Assembly (NCBI GenBank): GCA_009760855.2
Contig: WPIO01000001.1
Coordinates: 19,371,501-19,435,500, forward strand
DNA: 64,000 nucleotides
From: Cristatella mucedo
Taxonomy: Eukaryota; Bryozoa; Phylactolaemata; Cristatellidae
Direction: 5' to 3'
Shown: one piece after another, positions 1 to 10,127 of the stretch
Numbering within the stretch: the first letter of the stretch is position 1
Layout of the letters: every line of letters begins with the position of its first letter
Notes under the pieces: generated by a model
The model's database searches: none
The model's input: the letters and a program-made list of their open reading frames with translations, nothing else
What the model was told of the DNA's origin: nothing
Program-made: the position numbers and the translations under genes

Positions 1-28
1 TTCGGGCCTTGTGATTGGTTAGATTCGT

Positions 29-387
29 TTCAGTATTTACTATACTTTTCCCTCTTGCCGATGCAATCGTCAAGCACAGTCTAGGCTTTTACTTCTGTGC
101 AGATGACACAGAGCTGTACCCATGCTTTGATCCCTCTCAGCCCTTCAGCACAGCAGACTCTCAACTCGCTTGCTGCATGTTTTGCTGACATCTGGACTTG
201 CATGGATGCAAACTTTCTCAAATTGAATTATGACAAAAACCAACTTACTATTTATGGGTTAACTGAGTGTAGCTCAAAAATTAAAAAAATCCAAATACTC
301 AAAATAGGCACTGCCTGGTTATCTCCTGTAGCATCTGCAAGAAATTTTGGTGTCCTACTACAAAGTGACTTGTCACTGGACGACCAT
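29..387 (+). mobile_element. L2 LINE (family A) fragment, RT palm region
   Basis: This is a piece of reverse transcriptase from the family A L2 LINE. It reads in parallel with the better copy near 38.7-39.1 kb, including a degraded active-site stretch (FYCADDTELY, where the good copy has FYADDTQLY). The similarity stops at about 387 and both ends are truncated. It is a fossil with no 3' tail. Confidence 0.8.
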
Positions 388-390
388 TAA

Positions 391-1093
391 TAACAGAGCT
401 AAACTTTCACACTTTTTCATGTTACACGGCAAACACACGACTGCAACATGTTCATACTCCACTGATCTTCGGGTCAACCACTTCCATGAACAGGTGCAAC
501 TTATTGGCTGCAATACAATATAAGTCTTGCATTGACTATCGAGTCTGTGCAGGCAGTATCCAGAGCATGAGCCGCCTGAACACAATTTGTTTAACATGGT
601 TCGGTGTAAAGACAGATTAAGCCAAGGACAATGCAACCGGAAACAGACTAACTGAGCCATCGGCTGCAGTGCCCCTGGACCAGTGCAGCTCCCAGGATTA
701 TCACAGCTCCCTAAAGTGCATTTTCTGCACTAAACTGACGAAAAAAGTGCAAAAAGTATAAAAAAGTATAACAAGTATAAAAAGTATCTACAGTGTGCCA
801 CCTATTGTGATGTTACCTTGATTAGTTCCAGAAATATAACCAGTAGTTCCAGACGAAAAGGAGGCAGAAGGTAAATATAAGGGCTTTGGTGTCACTTGTG
901 CTGTAGAACCTGGGAACATAAAGTGTAAGATAAAGAACAACAAAAGCCACTCCACTGCAAAAATTAATTAAGAGTCATAACAAAAAAATTTACATATTAT
1001 TAAATAAGGCATAAGCTGCTTTGATCATTCTGATGAACATTTTCAGCAAGCATGACGGATAAAAACCTTGCACAATAAAGTAATCAGAACATA
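391..1093. other. No gene recognised
   Basis: No exon or mobile element is recognised. A short run of AAAAGTAT-like repeats lies at about 740-790. The rest is AT-rich unique sequence. Confidence 0.5.
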
Positions 1094-1440
1094 ATTGGAC
1101 ATAATAATAATATAAATAATACACTTGATAAAGCACCCTCAGAGAACTCAATCTTTCTAGGCGCTTTACATTTGCTGCAAAGGAAACATGATCGAATCAT
1201 GAGTGGTATCATGCTTGATAAACAACAAGAATAACATGCTTAGGGGCGAAATGCACATGGTCAGCATGCAGCAAGTGTGGTTAGTGGCAACATGCAACAG
1301 TGTCAGCATGCATAAGCACATAAAGGACGAATCACAGGGACTCACTAAATGCTGTGATAAATAGGGGTTTTTAATTTTCTTAAATGTGGTCAAATCAGGG
1401 GATGCCGTGATGCAGGTCGGGAGTGAGTTCCAGGCTTTGG
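1094..1440 (-). mobile_element. L2 LINE (family A) 3' end
   Basis: On the minus strand this reads the end of the L2 ORF, the 3' UTR and the hairpin tail (cacttgataaagcaccctc in plus orientation), followed by an AT-rich remnant of the (ATT)n tail. It is 5' truncated. Confidence 0.85.
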
Positions 1441-1682
1441 ATATGGAATAATAGTATGCAACAAGACCAGGCCTCTAGCTTGAGGCTGATTGACATGGCC
1501 GAACATTTCGAGGTAACAGTCAGGCTTCCAGACTTAGGCTGCAGATACGGCTGCTTTAATCATGCAAATATTATAATTTGAATGCACCACAATGGCAGGT
1601 TCAAAATTTTTAATTTCAATTTTCATTTAAAAAACGACTACGATAACTACTTTACTGCCAATGCTTGAAAGAGTGAGCAGAT

Positions 1683-1778
1683 CGTGCTTCCTTTGCAGCA
1701 TAAAGTAACTAGAAAGAGATTGAGCTATCCGAGGTGCTTTATCAAATGTACTACTAAAATTATTATATTACCCTTTCC
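1683..1778 (+). mobile_element. L2 LINE 3' tail fragment
   Basis: Only the last part of the L2 3' UTR is present, with a degraded copy of the tail hairpin followed by ATT-rich sequence. The insertion is severely 5' truncated. Confidence 0.7.
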
Positions 1779-2689
1779 CTGTAACATGCAAGTGTGCATA
1801 AGTGTGTGTGCACATGAGTGAAAAATTCACGTTCATACTTAAAAAGGCCCTATGATTAGCAAAAACTAAGTCAAGTCACTTCGAATGGTTGCAGACTAGC
1901 ATATGCCTCTGTGGTTTATCCTTGCTGGCTTAAGTCAAAGTCAAAGTCTCAAGACACCAGACCACTGCTAAGGTTACAATCCAAAGGAGGAACAGCTCCT
2001 AACTCGTGATTCCAGTGTGCAAACCGAACCAAAAGTGACAAACCGGTGCGTTTAACCGATTTTTAAAGTAAAAGCACCGATACTGAATACATAGGTCATA
2101 CTGTATATCTTCAACATTTATCTTTATTATAGGAGCTGACTAAAGAGCCAATACTGATATTTGGTCTTCGAGCACGGCAGACCTAAAAGAAAGTTCAGAA
2201 ATTCTTCAGAAGATGATCACAATTCGGTTACAAGAAGAGAAAACATTGATTATATACCTTGGCATATGTATTTCCAACCTAGTGGTTTCCCTCGGCCCAA
2301 GTAAGTAGGTATCCGAATGCATTATGCTGGCCATTGCTAGCTATATAAAACATACTGTTAATACCTGTTACGACTGTCACTACCATTGCAAAGAGCAGAA
2401 ATGTAGGAGAAACGTAGCAGAAAAATTTGACATCTAGCCTATGGTGACAGAAATATGGCAAAAAAGCATGCAATGGCTGTGGAGATAACCGCAATTGGCA
2501 AATTTCGGCTAATGTAAGCAATAACGATAATAATAATCAATATCAATAACAACAGTAACAATACAGTTATAATAGTACTCTGAGAGTATATAAATAATAA
2601 AAAGACATTTTTATAGTAACCAAAGAGAACTAGTTTTTTTCTAGATACTTTTATGACAGTGAAAAAGAAGAGTGTCAGTAAGTTGGCAA
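1779..2689. other. No gene recognised
   Basis: No coding exon is recognised. An (AAT)-rich stretch at about 2520-2560 may be the eroded tail of the L2 fragment that follows. Confidence 0.4.
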
Positions 2690-3215
2690 TAACATGCATC
2701 GTGTCAGCAAGCATAAGCTTACAAGCAAAAAACAATTCAAAAGGACAAAGAATATGCAAGGTGAAGGAAAAGGTGTGATCTTAGCTTCTTTCACATGTTT
2801 TCTTGGTCAAGTCAGGGCATGAAGAAGAGTGGCTTGTAAAATGCTCAGCTCGACTGGGAGGTAGTTCGGACACGTAGGCTGGAGCAAGAGAACTATGGGA
2901 CCTGAATGCGAGTGCAAACACCTTTAAGTCGATATGTCACTTGATGCGGAACCAGTATAAAGTTCGTGAGAAGAAGAATAATGCGGGGACTCCGACATTA
3001 CCGACAGACGATCATTGCTGTGCTTTGCACCTACGGCTAGTGCTTCGGTCACGAAGTTCAGTCACGAAGTTCGGCCACGAAGACTTGCAAGTAGTGAGTT
3101 ACAGAAGCCGAGATGGAATGTCTCAAATCCAAGGATGATCTTGGATGTGGTATCTCTGCTTATGCATGTTTATCTCTATTTAGTCTGCCCGAATGTTTGC
3201 AATGTTAGTGTGAGG
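2690..3215 (-). mobile_element. Diverged L2 LINE fragment
   Basis: In the minus orientation it follows the same order as the better L2 copies: 3' UTR pieces, ORF C-terminus, then the segment corresponding to plus-orientation 'ttgcagaagtcgagacgag'. It is much more diverged than the copies at 19 or 58 kb. A local 15-bp tandem (cacgaagttc-like) lies at about 3045-3085. Confidence 0.65.
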
Positions 3216-3224
3216 GAACATATG

Positions 3225-3615
3225 ACTCAAAAGGCCGCGCACTGGGCGGAGGCCCTACTGCTTAAGCAGCAGCAGGCTCTCGAGAGGTTAAGCGGTGAAC
3301 AGTGGCTCTCGACATATGACTCGGCAGTCTGTCCATGCATTGGTGACGTCTGTGGGGACATTCATCTACCACAAACTGCCAACAACTGTCGGGCGAGTGG
3401 AAACGACTAATGGCTCGACAGTGCAAAAACAATGCATGCATGGGAGGAAATAAGTGCTGCCGAAGGAGTACAGGGAGGATGGAGATGGCTAGATCCCTCG
3501 ATGCTGGCTTGCTGTCTATAGTGAGTTCAGTAGGCTTATCCGACGTAGTTTCTGAATAAAGTGCTTCGTGGTGGAGCCAGCAGACTTGTTGCTCGGTCAC
3601 AATACCCAGCCCCAC
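3225..3615. other. No gene recognised
   Basis: The stretch has moderate GC content. Open frames exist on both strands but show no splice sites or motifs that I can support. Confidence 0.4.
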
Positions 3616-3619
3616 TTCA

Positions 3620-3785
3620 GGTGATGCTGAGAACTGTCAAAAGCTACATAACTGGAAGTGCGCAGATTTGACTGTGGAGTTGATTTGGTCACCCAATGAA
3701 AAGTCACCCTGGAGTAGGACCCCAAGATTGAGGGAAGATGCCACAAGAGCTATGCTGACCGAGCCTATTTTGAGGGAATAAACTA
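3620..3785 (-). mobile_element. L2 LINE fragment (RT 3' segment)
   Basis: It contains the antisense of the L2 segment just after the RT core (gcagatttgactgtggag). The same antisense sequence occurs at about 58.79 kb, and a diverged form at about 15.43 kb. Confidence 0.65.
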
Positions 3786-3899
3786 AATCTCTTTCTAGGA
3801 ACATTATAATAAGTGGCAGAAGCGAAGCATGCTACGAGATTAGAGACTATACACAACCTCAGTACACAAGAACACATACAGGACAATCAACACGGAGCA

Positions 3900-4170
3900 A
3901 ATGCTGCAAGCAAGAAGTGGGTTTTTGGCTTCCTTTGTAATGTTGTCAGGTCAGGGGCTATGGCAATGTCAGTCGGCAGCGCATTCTAGTCGTAAGGAAC
4001 ACAGAAGCAGACGGCATCGTCTCCAGGAGATTTGAGGTCGGTTAGAAGCACAGCAAAACGACTGTAGTCAGAGAGGTGTGTGGTACACTTGGAAACTTCA
4101 GCAGTAAGAATTTTAAATGAGTAAACCAGAGTAAGAGAGTGAACGAATCTGGCAGTGCTTGAGAAGACCT
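3900..4170 (-). mobile_element. Diverged L2-like LINE C-terminal fragment
   Basis: It is antisense to the LINE C-terminus and start of the 3' UTR (gtggtcaggtcaggggatgt in better copies, recognisable here at about 3945). It differs enough from family A that it may be a separate L2 subfamily. A run of G lies at 4193-4203. Confidence 0.5.
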
Positions 4171-4331
4171 TCAAGTAAATAACATGCTACAAGGGGGGGG
4201 GGGCGATGCAGATGGGTGAAAAATGATTTACTGTGGCACCAGTGACGGTCAAGGTCGAGCTGCAGAGCTCTTTGCTCCAGCTGCAGCTCCCCTAACAAAA
4301 CCCTCGTAGCTATGTCGCTGTACGGTAACTG

Positions 4332-4477
4332 CTATTTGCTTTCATCAATTTGTCGCAAAAAGTCAAGGATCACAAAAAGGTAGCCCAAGCTTTGGTCATG
4401 GACAACTAATGCCAGGTCAAGATGATGCGATGCCTGGGCAATGGTCTCGCATGGCCATGCGATGACACGACAACAAG
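4332..4477 (-). CDS. Host gene 1, terminal exon (zinc-ribbon-like protein)
   Basis: This is the last coding exon of an unidentified host gene on the minus strand. It starts after a 3' splice site (tcgtgtgcag) with two bases that complete a codon begun in the exon at 4624-4762. It then runs 47 open codons to a TAG at 4332-4334. The joined protein ends with a hydrophobic stretch (LGYLFVILDFLRQIDESK). I do not recognise the family. Phase agreement with the upstream exon is the main support; the polypyrimidine tract is only moderate. There is no clear poly(A) signal immediately downstream. An alternative is that the true donor or acceptor differs slightly. Confidence 0.5.
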
Positions 4478-4623
4478 CTGCACACGAATCGCTCAGAGCA
4501 AGGAACAGCTTTTCGAAACATAGCTTGTCGCACTAAACATGGCAGGGGAAATGGCAGCACTGAAGCCAGCTGACCTCGAGATATTGTGCATACTGTATAC
4601 TCAAACTACACGGTATTACTTAC

Positions 4624-4762
4624 TGTCATGGTCCAGACGTTTTCCACATTTTGGACAGAAATGCAAAATGCAGCCCTTCAGAGAAACCTCTGCCCCACAG
4701 CACGATAGTTTCCAAAATGGATCATGGTACTTCGGATCCATGTTCTCATCACGATTGCAGAC
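4624..4762 (-). CDS. Host gene 1, internal exon with zinc-ribbon-like motif
   Basis: A 139-nt exon lies on the minus strand between a good acceptor (gtattttag) and a consensus donor (gtaagtaa). Only one frame is open. It encodes 46 codons plus one base, beginning VCNRDENMDPKYHDPFWKLS and continuing to two cysteine pairs, CCGAE and CPKCGK. A CPxCG pair after an earlier Cys cluster is what short zinc ribbons look like, so metal binding is likely, but the fold and function are inference. The exon starts in phase 0 and ends in phase 1, matching the terminal exon at 4332-4477. A candidate upstream exon at 8135-8222 ends in phase 0, as this one requires. Confidence 0.65.
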
Positions 4763-5404
4763 CTAAAATACAAAACCACCTATAAAATAAAACTATCACA
4801 TGCAACCATACTGGGCCATAATAAAAATTATGATATCTACAAGCATGTGACTATGCATCCACCTTAAAGAGGACGAGCCTTTATAGTAGCTCGAAAGACA
4901 GTTCAACAAAGCTCATTCATAGACATCACCGTAGAGTATGCAGTGTATAGAAAAGGCTCATTAGACCTGTCAGAACAGCGCTCCCCACAAAACAGCGAAT
5001 TAGCTGTGTCTTTACACGTATAATTTCTGCAGGTGACAGACATTTGAGCTCTACAGTGCCTAAACTGCGGAGCTCACGGTAACATCTCTTAAGCTATAAT
5101 TTAATCTCCTCTCTCTCACACCCAAATAGGTCACATCTATTCCAGCCGTTCTTCACCTCCTGTGCTATTTATTTCAACTATCCATATCACTTTTCCCTTG
5201 TAACACGAGGATTTTGGCTAACAAAAGCACACTAATTAAGGCCTTGAATGTGCTACTAAAAACTCTCCAGGGTAGCAACCATTTAGTTCAAAAAAGATTA
5301 ACAAAGTATGGACGGTAAATGAAAGTAAATAGCAGCCGATTCAACAGACTAATTAGCATTGCAGAGAAGATCATTAACAATTTCATTCAGCATGAAGAAA
5401 TTCG
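4763..5404. other. Intron sequence of host gene 1, nothing else recognised
   Basis: It lies between candidate minus-strand exons. It is AT-rich, with no mobile element or further exon recognised. Confidence 0.4.
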
Positions 5405-5500
5405 TAAATAAATCCTTGCTCAAGGACTGAAACCCACGACCGCACGGTCGCAAAGCACGAGAACCTTGCCACTGGGCGAATGACCAAGCCAAGGTAGTGA
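5405..5500 (-). mobile_element. tRNA-derived SINE, family S2 (head fragment)
   Basis: On the minus strand it reads a tRNA-like head: an A-box-like CAGTGGCAAGGTTCTCG, then a B-box-like GTGGGTTTCAGTCC. It aligns in order with the plus-strand copy at 51.94 kb (cagcggtaaggtgctcg, ggtcggtttgagtc). Only the head is recognisable. Confidence 0.55.
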
Positions 5501-5619
5501 AAAGACTGGCCGTTGCAAGCAGGACTGCAATTAACGTGTGCAGTGTATTGATTCACAAGTTACAGTAAGTATGATTATGGATGCAATGACCAACTTTATG
5601 CTTGATGAGAGCCAGAGTT

Positions 5620-6188
5620 CATGTCGGTGCACATATTCGACTTCAAATACATATTCGACTTCAAGGTTCTGTCACTCACTATTAGGGAATTTTTATTCTT
5701 TAGCTCCAGCCTACCTATCAGATCTACTCCTCAACCAGGCTAAGTATCGTACCACTCACGTTTTAGAATCTAATCGTTTACCTGTACCTCTTAGCAGCCT
5801 CAAACCCTTTAGAGACCGTGCCTTTAGTTTGTATGCTCCCAAAGCCAGGAACTCACTGCCGACTTGCATCACGACATCTCCCGACTTGATAACATTTAAA
5901 AAAAAACTAAAAACGCATATATTTATCGCAGCATTTAGTGGGTCCATGTGATTCATCTTTTACTTGCTTACGAGTGCTGACACTGTGCATGCAGCCAGCA
6001 TCCATATTTACATGCTGACCCTGTGCATCTCATCCTTAACCATGTTACACTTGCTGTAGTATATTGACCATGCTACCACGAATCATTCGATCGTGCTTCC
6101 TTTGCCACCAATGTAAAGTGCTTAGGAAGAGATTGAGTTCTCCAAGGGTGCTACATAAAATGTTTCATAATAATTATTATTGCTATTA
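5620..6188 (+). mobile_element. L2 LINE (family A) 3' end with ORF C-terminus
   Basis: It encodes the L2 C-terminus in one frame (APAYLSDLLLNQAKYRTTHV, later FRDRAFSLYAPKARNSLPTC) to a stop at 5951. The 3' UTR, the tail hairpin and an AT-rich ATTATT tail follow. It is 5' truncated and lies within the intron of host gene 1, opposite to its strand. Confidence 0.85.
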
Positions 6189-6189
6189 G

Positions 6190-7010
6190 GTGCCACGTGA
6201 CGAACAAGATTTTTGAAACATAACAAATGCAACAGAGGTATCTGCCAAGATTTTGAGTAAAAAACTACCTAAATATCGCAAAAGAACAGAGAAAAACAAG
6301 AACGCTCACGGACGAAGCAAAAAGTATGTGCATCGAACATGATGTAGTAATGTTTTACGAAACTTTGATTAGAAGAATGAAAGGTAAAAGAGAGAAAAGA
6401 TAACCAGCAGAGGCAAAATAAAGATGTAAACAAGCTACACGAGTTATTCTACCAAGGCAACAGACAACAGTAACCATAGGAGTAAGTTAAGGAAAAAATA
6501 GTCTGCAGTTGACAGCCAGCAAAAGTCTAAATAACATTCTGAATGGCAATATGTAAGCAATTTGTAAATTGACCTTTTTAAAGTAGGTGCCATAAAGGAG
6601 AGAATGATGGATAGGTTAATATATTTATTTGATTGAGGGAAAGAAGGATGCCAGAAAGAAACGAAAAAATTAGAATGCGTCCGACACTGCGAAGGGAAAC
6701 TACGTTCAAGCAAAGAGTGAAAAAAAGGACGAGCCGACGGAGCGAACGCTATATAGTCGTGTCACACGTGGCTCTACTCAAAAGACTAGATGCTACGTAT
6801 GACCATAGCATGACGTTCGACACTTGGAGCTCAAGTTAGGATTCTTATAAATCAGAAGCACAAGCCATCGTATTGAAAGGTTGGAAACGTGTTTGCTCCC
6901 TGCAGCCACATTCGAGTTAGTTAGAAGTAACTTCTATACCATAGGAAGCAGGGTATTGACAAGTTCGACTTTTGAGTGATACAAAATGCACGTTAGACTA
7001 AACATCATCT
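6190..7010. other. Intronic or intergenic, no gene recognised
   Basis: A good minus-strand acceptor-like tract (tgttcttttgcgatatttag) ends near 6275 and is followed by an open frame, but no convincing donor closes it. Nothing else is recognised. Confidence 0.35.
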
Positions 7011-7150
7011 ATCGGTTAAGGTGCTCGCCCCGACCAAGGTCTGACTGAGGTCGTGGGCTCGAGCCCCGAGGCATATGTGAAGCGCCTGAATAGAGACTGA
7101 GTTCTCTTGGGGCGCTATATAAATGAATTTAAAATATAAATGAATTATAT
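7011..7150 (+). mobile_element. tRNA-derived SINE, family S1
   Basis: It has a tRNA-like head with an A-box-like region (ggttaaggtgctcg) and a B-box-like region (gggctcgagcccc). A tail (tgaagcgcctgaatagagac, then ttctcttggggcgctat) follows that resembles the L2 3' hairpin, and then AT-rich sequence. Other copies are at 14.7, 25.7 and 26.8 kb. The pattern fits a SINE copied by an L2-type LINE. Confidence 0.75.
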
Positions 7151-7964
7151 ATGAACCGTTCATCCTTAGCAGCAGAATTGAACATTAGCTGAAAAACAGC
7201 ACTATTCAAAGAATGTCGATGGTAGATGGTGAGGCAGACTGCTAATGAGTGGAGAGGTAGAGGTGTGAACAAGCGATTTTGTGCATAGAAACAGCTGAAG
7301 AGGAAAGACCAGCCGTGACACTTGCCCTGCCCCCTTTCCTCGGAGCTACGATCAATCAAGTTTCCTTAATGAATAACTCCAATTTACAGTCATAGTACTT
7401 CATGAGCAACGATGCTCTATGACTATCGATGCCTGGCAACGAACTGGTTATATGGCTTGCAGCTGTTTGGACCCTGCTGCCGTATGCCTTATGTGACCAA
7501 AACAAGTGCAACAGAACAGAATTAAGAGTATGAACCAACCGCTCTCGGACGGCCAGCTCCAAGGGATGCTACGGATGTGGTTGGTAAAGTGGCTATAACA
7601 CGTACAGCCTGCTTGTATTCTGTGCAGCACTACTTGATCTGAGCATAATGTCATGCATACCGACCTGTTAGCTACTGCTACTAGCCCCTCGGTACACAGT
7701 GGAAACGTAAACCGTTCATGAAAACCTCTTGGCTGATACCTCACTGTATACCTAATACATCAGAATGCACCAAGTTCTAAAGCATAAACCAGCATCTTCA
7801 AAGAGCATAGCACACACTAGCCTGTGGTGCATACAATTCAGCCCAGCTTGAGGGTTGCCATGTGCAGGCAGGATGCAATCATGAGATCTGCTCACTATTT
7901 CATTAGTTTCTAAGGCCTTGGTTTCCATCACAGCAGTGTGTGAATCGCGGAATTGCATGTTTTT
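7151..7964. other. Intronic or intergenic, no gene recognised
   Basis: Open frames of up to about 100 codons occur on the minus strand but lack motifs and splice signals that I can support. Confidence 0.35.
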
Positions 7965-8060
7965 TTGCATCATCTTTAAACTGCCTAGAAAGTGATGTAG
8001 TTCTCTGAGAGCACTTAAAAAATGTCGTGTAACTATTATCTTCAACATTATTATTAACTT
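7965..8060 (+). mobile_element. L2 LINE 3' tail, diverged
   Basis: An eroded copy of the L2 terminal hairpin (ctgcctagaaagtgatgtag) is followed by ATTATT-rich sequence. Confidence 0.55.
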
Positions 8061-8134
8061 CGATTGAAAACCTGTCAACGCGTCATTTTAACGAGCAGAA
8101 CCAGAAGCATTAACACAAATCAAGTATAGCACAC

Positions 8135-8222
8135 CAGGTTAAAAGAGCCAACCTTCGGAAGTTTCTGCAGGTAAAAGAAGAACTCACTTGAAATACACGG
8201 CTCTTTTGTGAGCTCCGACTGA
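8135..8222 (-). CDS. Host gene 1, candidate internal exon
   Basis: A minus-strand exon candidate of 88 nt lies between an acceptor (cctttatttgtag) and a donor (gtgtgc, which is weak). After one leading base there are 29 open codons, beginning QSELTKEPCISS and ending LPKVGSFNL, and the exon closes in phase 0. The exon at 4624-4762 starts in phase 0, so the two can be joined directly. A GTGAGT and a CAG inside the exon could mark a 23-nt intron, but that is below the usual animal minimum. No family is recognised. Confidence 0.4.
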
Positions 8223-8367
8223 CTACAAATAAAGGCAGATATATTTAAATGCTCAAGCATGGATCAAAAATTTCAAGATAGTTTGTGCTGTCACAACTCA
8301 GCATTTCTGAAGTCTTTGTTATGCATTGCTAATGCCCGCTGATCTAGCAGATGCTTATTTACTTAAC

Positions 8368-9022
8368 AATAATAATAACACACTTGATAAAGCGCCCTCA
8401 GAGAACTCAATCTCTTTCTAGGTGCTTTACATTTGCTGCAAAGGAAACACGATTGAACGGTGAGTGGTATCATTATTGATAAACAAAATAACATGGCTAG
8501 AGTAACATGCACAGGGTCAGCATGCAAATGTGGTTAGTGGCAGCATGCAACAGTGTCAGCAGGCAAAAGCACATAAAGGACAAATGAAAATGGATCCACT
8601 AAATGCTGTAATAAATAGGTGCGTTTTCAATTTCCTTTCAAATGTGGTCAAGGGATGTCGTCACCCAAGTCGGGAGTGGGGAGTGAGTTACAGGCTTTGG
8701 GAGTATACGAACTAAATTCACGATCTCCAAAGGATTTGAGGTTTGTATGGGGTATTGGTAGACTGTTAGTTTCCGAAAGAGGGGGTACGATGCTTGCTTG
8801 GCCTGGTGGGGGAGTATATCTGAGACATAGGTTGGAGCCAAACAATGAAGGGACCTAAAGGCGAGAAACAAAACCGTGAAGTCGATCCATTGCTTGACTG
8901 GTCGCCACTGCAGGTCGGCGAGAAGTGGTGTGATGTATGTGGCAACTGCGAGGCTAACGACAGATAAGCCTAGCTGCAGAGTTTTGCACCAGATGTAAGC
9001 ACCTGATTGCATAGGCCTGTAG
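8368..9022 (-). mobile_element. L2 LINE (family A) 3' portion
   Basis: It is antisense to the (ATT)n tail, terminal hairpin, 3' UTR and ORF C-terminus, extending up to the segment equivalent to plus-strand 39.26 kb. It is moderately diverged and carries small frame breaks. Confidence 0.9.
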
Positions 9023-9051
9023 ATTAGCCTTATTCATTTCGTCACATCATA

Positions 9052-9257
9052 GGAGTTTCCCATGCCCTAACGCACCACCTGCAGGCAGCCGGAGTTTCCG
9101 GGGAAAGGCTTACGACGAACAGCCTTGGTAAGTACGCTAAGTGCAACTGCGATGAGCAACAAAAAACTGAAATCGAAGAATCTGCTTCGGTGCCACCCAG
9201 CCACTCATTCAGTACCAAAACACTTTGGTCGACGTGTTACTGCTGGCCTCTTCTTTG
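9052..9257 (+). CDS. Candidate exon or open frame of unknown origin
   Basis: A frame on the plus strand opens after the truncated end of the L2 copy and stays open to a stop at 9255-9257. It has no ATG. It begins VSHALTHHLQAAGVSGERLT, and a strong donor-like site (ttggtaagt) lies at about 9131, so only 9052-9131 may be exonic, after the AG at 9049-9050. The 'AAGVSGERLTTNSL' stretch faintly recalls the 'aGisg..ltnHSlR' region of Crypton-type tyrosine recombinases and their domesticated relatives. That is a weak resemblance, not an identification, and no catalytic residues are visible. It could equally be chance. Confidence 0.25.
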
Positions 9258-9747
9258 AATTAATGACTGTTTAGTGACCACAGAGAAGATAGCCAAAATA
9301 TATCGCCATTTGTTCTTGTCCTCTAAACTTCATATTTTAATACGATTACAGTAAGTTTATTCTTGACTTTAAACTTCATATTTTAATACGATTATAGTAA
9401 CTACTAACTGTAAGGTGCTACAATTGAGTCATGCATAGCAGTACGGCTCCATTCCAGGTATCGAGCAGGCAGGCGTTTTACCTTCTCAGCATTTAAGAAA
9501 AAGAGAAAGCAGCGCCAAGTTATGCCGCTTGTCGTTCTTACCTCTCTGCAACCTCTCGGCAACCCCCCCCCCCCCATGCCCCTTTTCATTTCTCCTCTCT
9601 CACTCCCTTCTCCCGCCCAGCCTTCCCGCCAGCTTCTCTAGCGCTCTCTCCAATACCACATCCCGAGCGAGCTCGTCTCTTACTGTGCCTCAGCTAGATG
9701 CTATTACTCACCACCTTATCCTTTCAACCGTAATGTGATATTTCAGT
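9258..9747. repeat. 47-bp tandem duplication and C-rich tract, no gene
   Basis: Two copies of a unit containing 'taaacttcatattttaatac' lie at 9313-9354 and 9360-9400. A run of about 13 C residues is near 9565, within a CT-rich stretch (9540-9700). No gene is recognised. Confidence 0.7.
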
Positions 9748-9985
9748 GTTTTACTCCGCAGAGTGAGCGCTACGCAGGAGAGTTTTCTACTGCACAATCT
9801 GGCCTAAGCGGCTCACGGTAGGCAAGCGGTAAAGCCAACAAAATTCTTCTCGCAAAACACGGAGAAAGTGAGAAGCCCACACCTGAGTCACCACGGGGCG
9901 ATCCAGGAAGTGAGCAGGTTGTAGTAGCAGCTCTGGACCGCTCGAAAGAATGCGCCACATTCAGCAGCAGGAGAATATATATCTC
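9748..9985 (-). mobile_element. LINE family B 3' fragment, diverged
   Basis: It is antisense to the family B C-terminus and 3' UTR. The motif 'cgcaggagagtttt' and 'ggcctaagcggctcacggta' parallel the copies at 13.4, 42.3 and 52.7 kb. It is strongly eroded. Confidence 0.6.
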
Positions 9986-10035
9986 TGCAATCTGGTCTTA
10001 TAACCCGTCTCAGATAAGCACTAATCTTTGCTCAC

Positions 10036-10127
10036 CTCGCACTTATTGAGGATGGCAGGAACTCGCTGTGCACAGAAAAGGGCCTTCCACCCCAACTTGC
10101 CCAGGTGGAGGCAATTCTGTGAGGCAC
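10036..10127 (-). CDS. Candidate exon, possibly of host gene 1
   Basis: A 92-nt minus-strand exon candidate lies between an acceptor (gtattggtag) and a strong donor (gcgag|gtgagc). After two leading bases it has 30 open codons, starting ASQNCLHLGKLGWKALFCAQ and ending LNKCE in phase 0. The next known minus-strand exon (8135-8222) needs phase 2 input, so at least one exon would be missing if both belong to one gene. A second frame is also open through the segment, which lowers confidence. No family is recognised. Confidence 0.35.

Noticed and set aside
6190-6280. Minus-strand exon of host gene 1 after a good acceptor (gatatttag)
   Set aside because: No acceptable donor follows and the phase link is unsupported.
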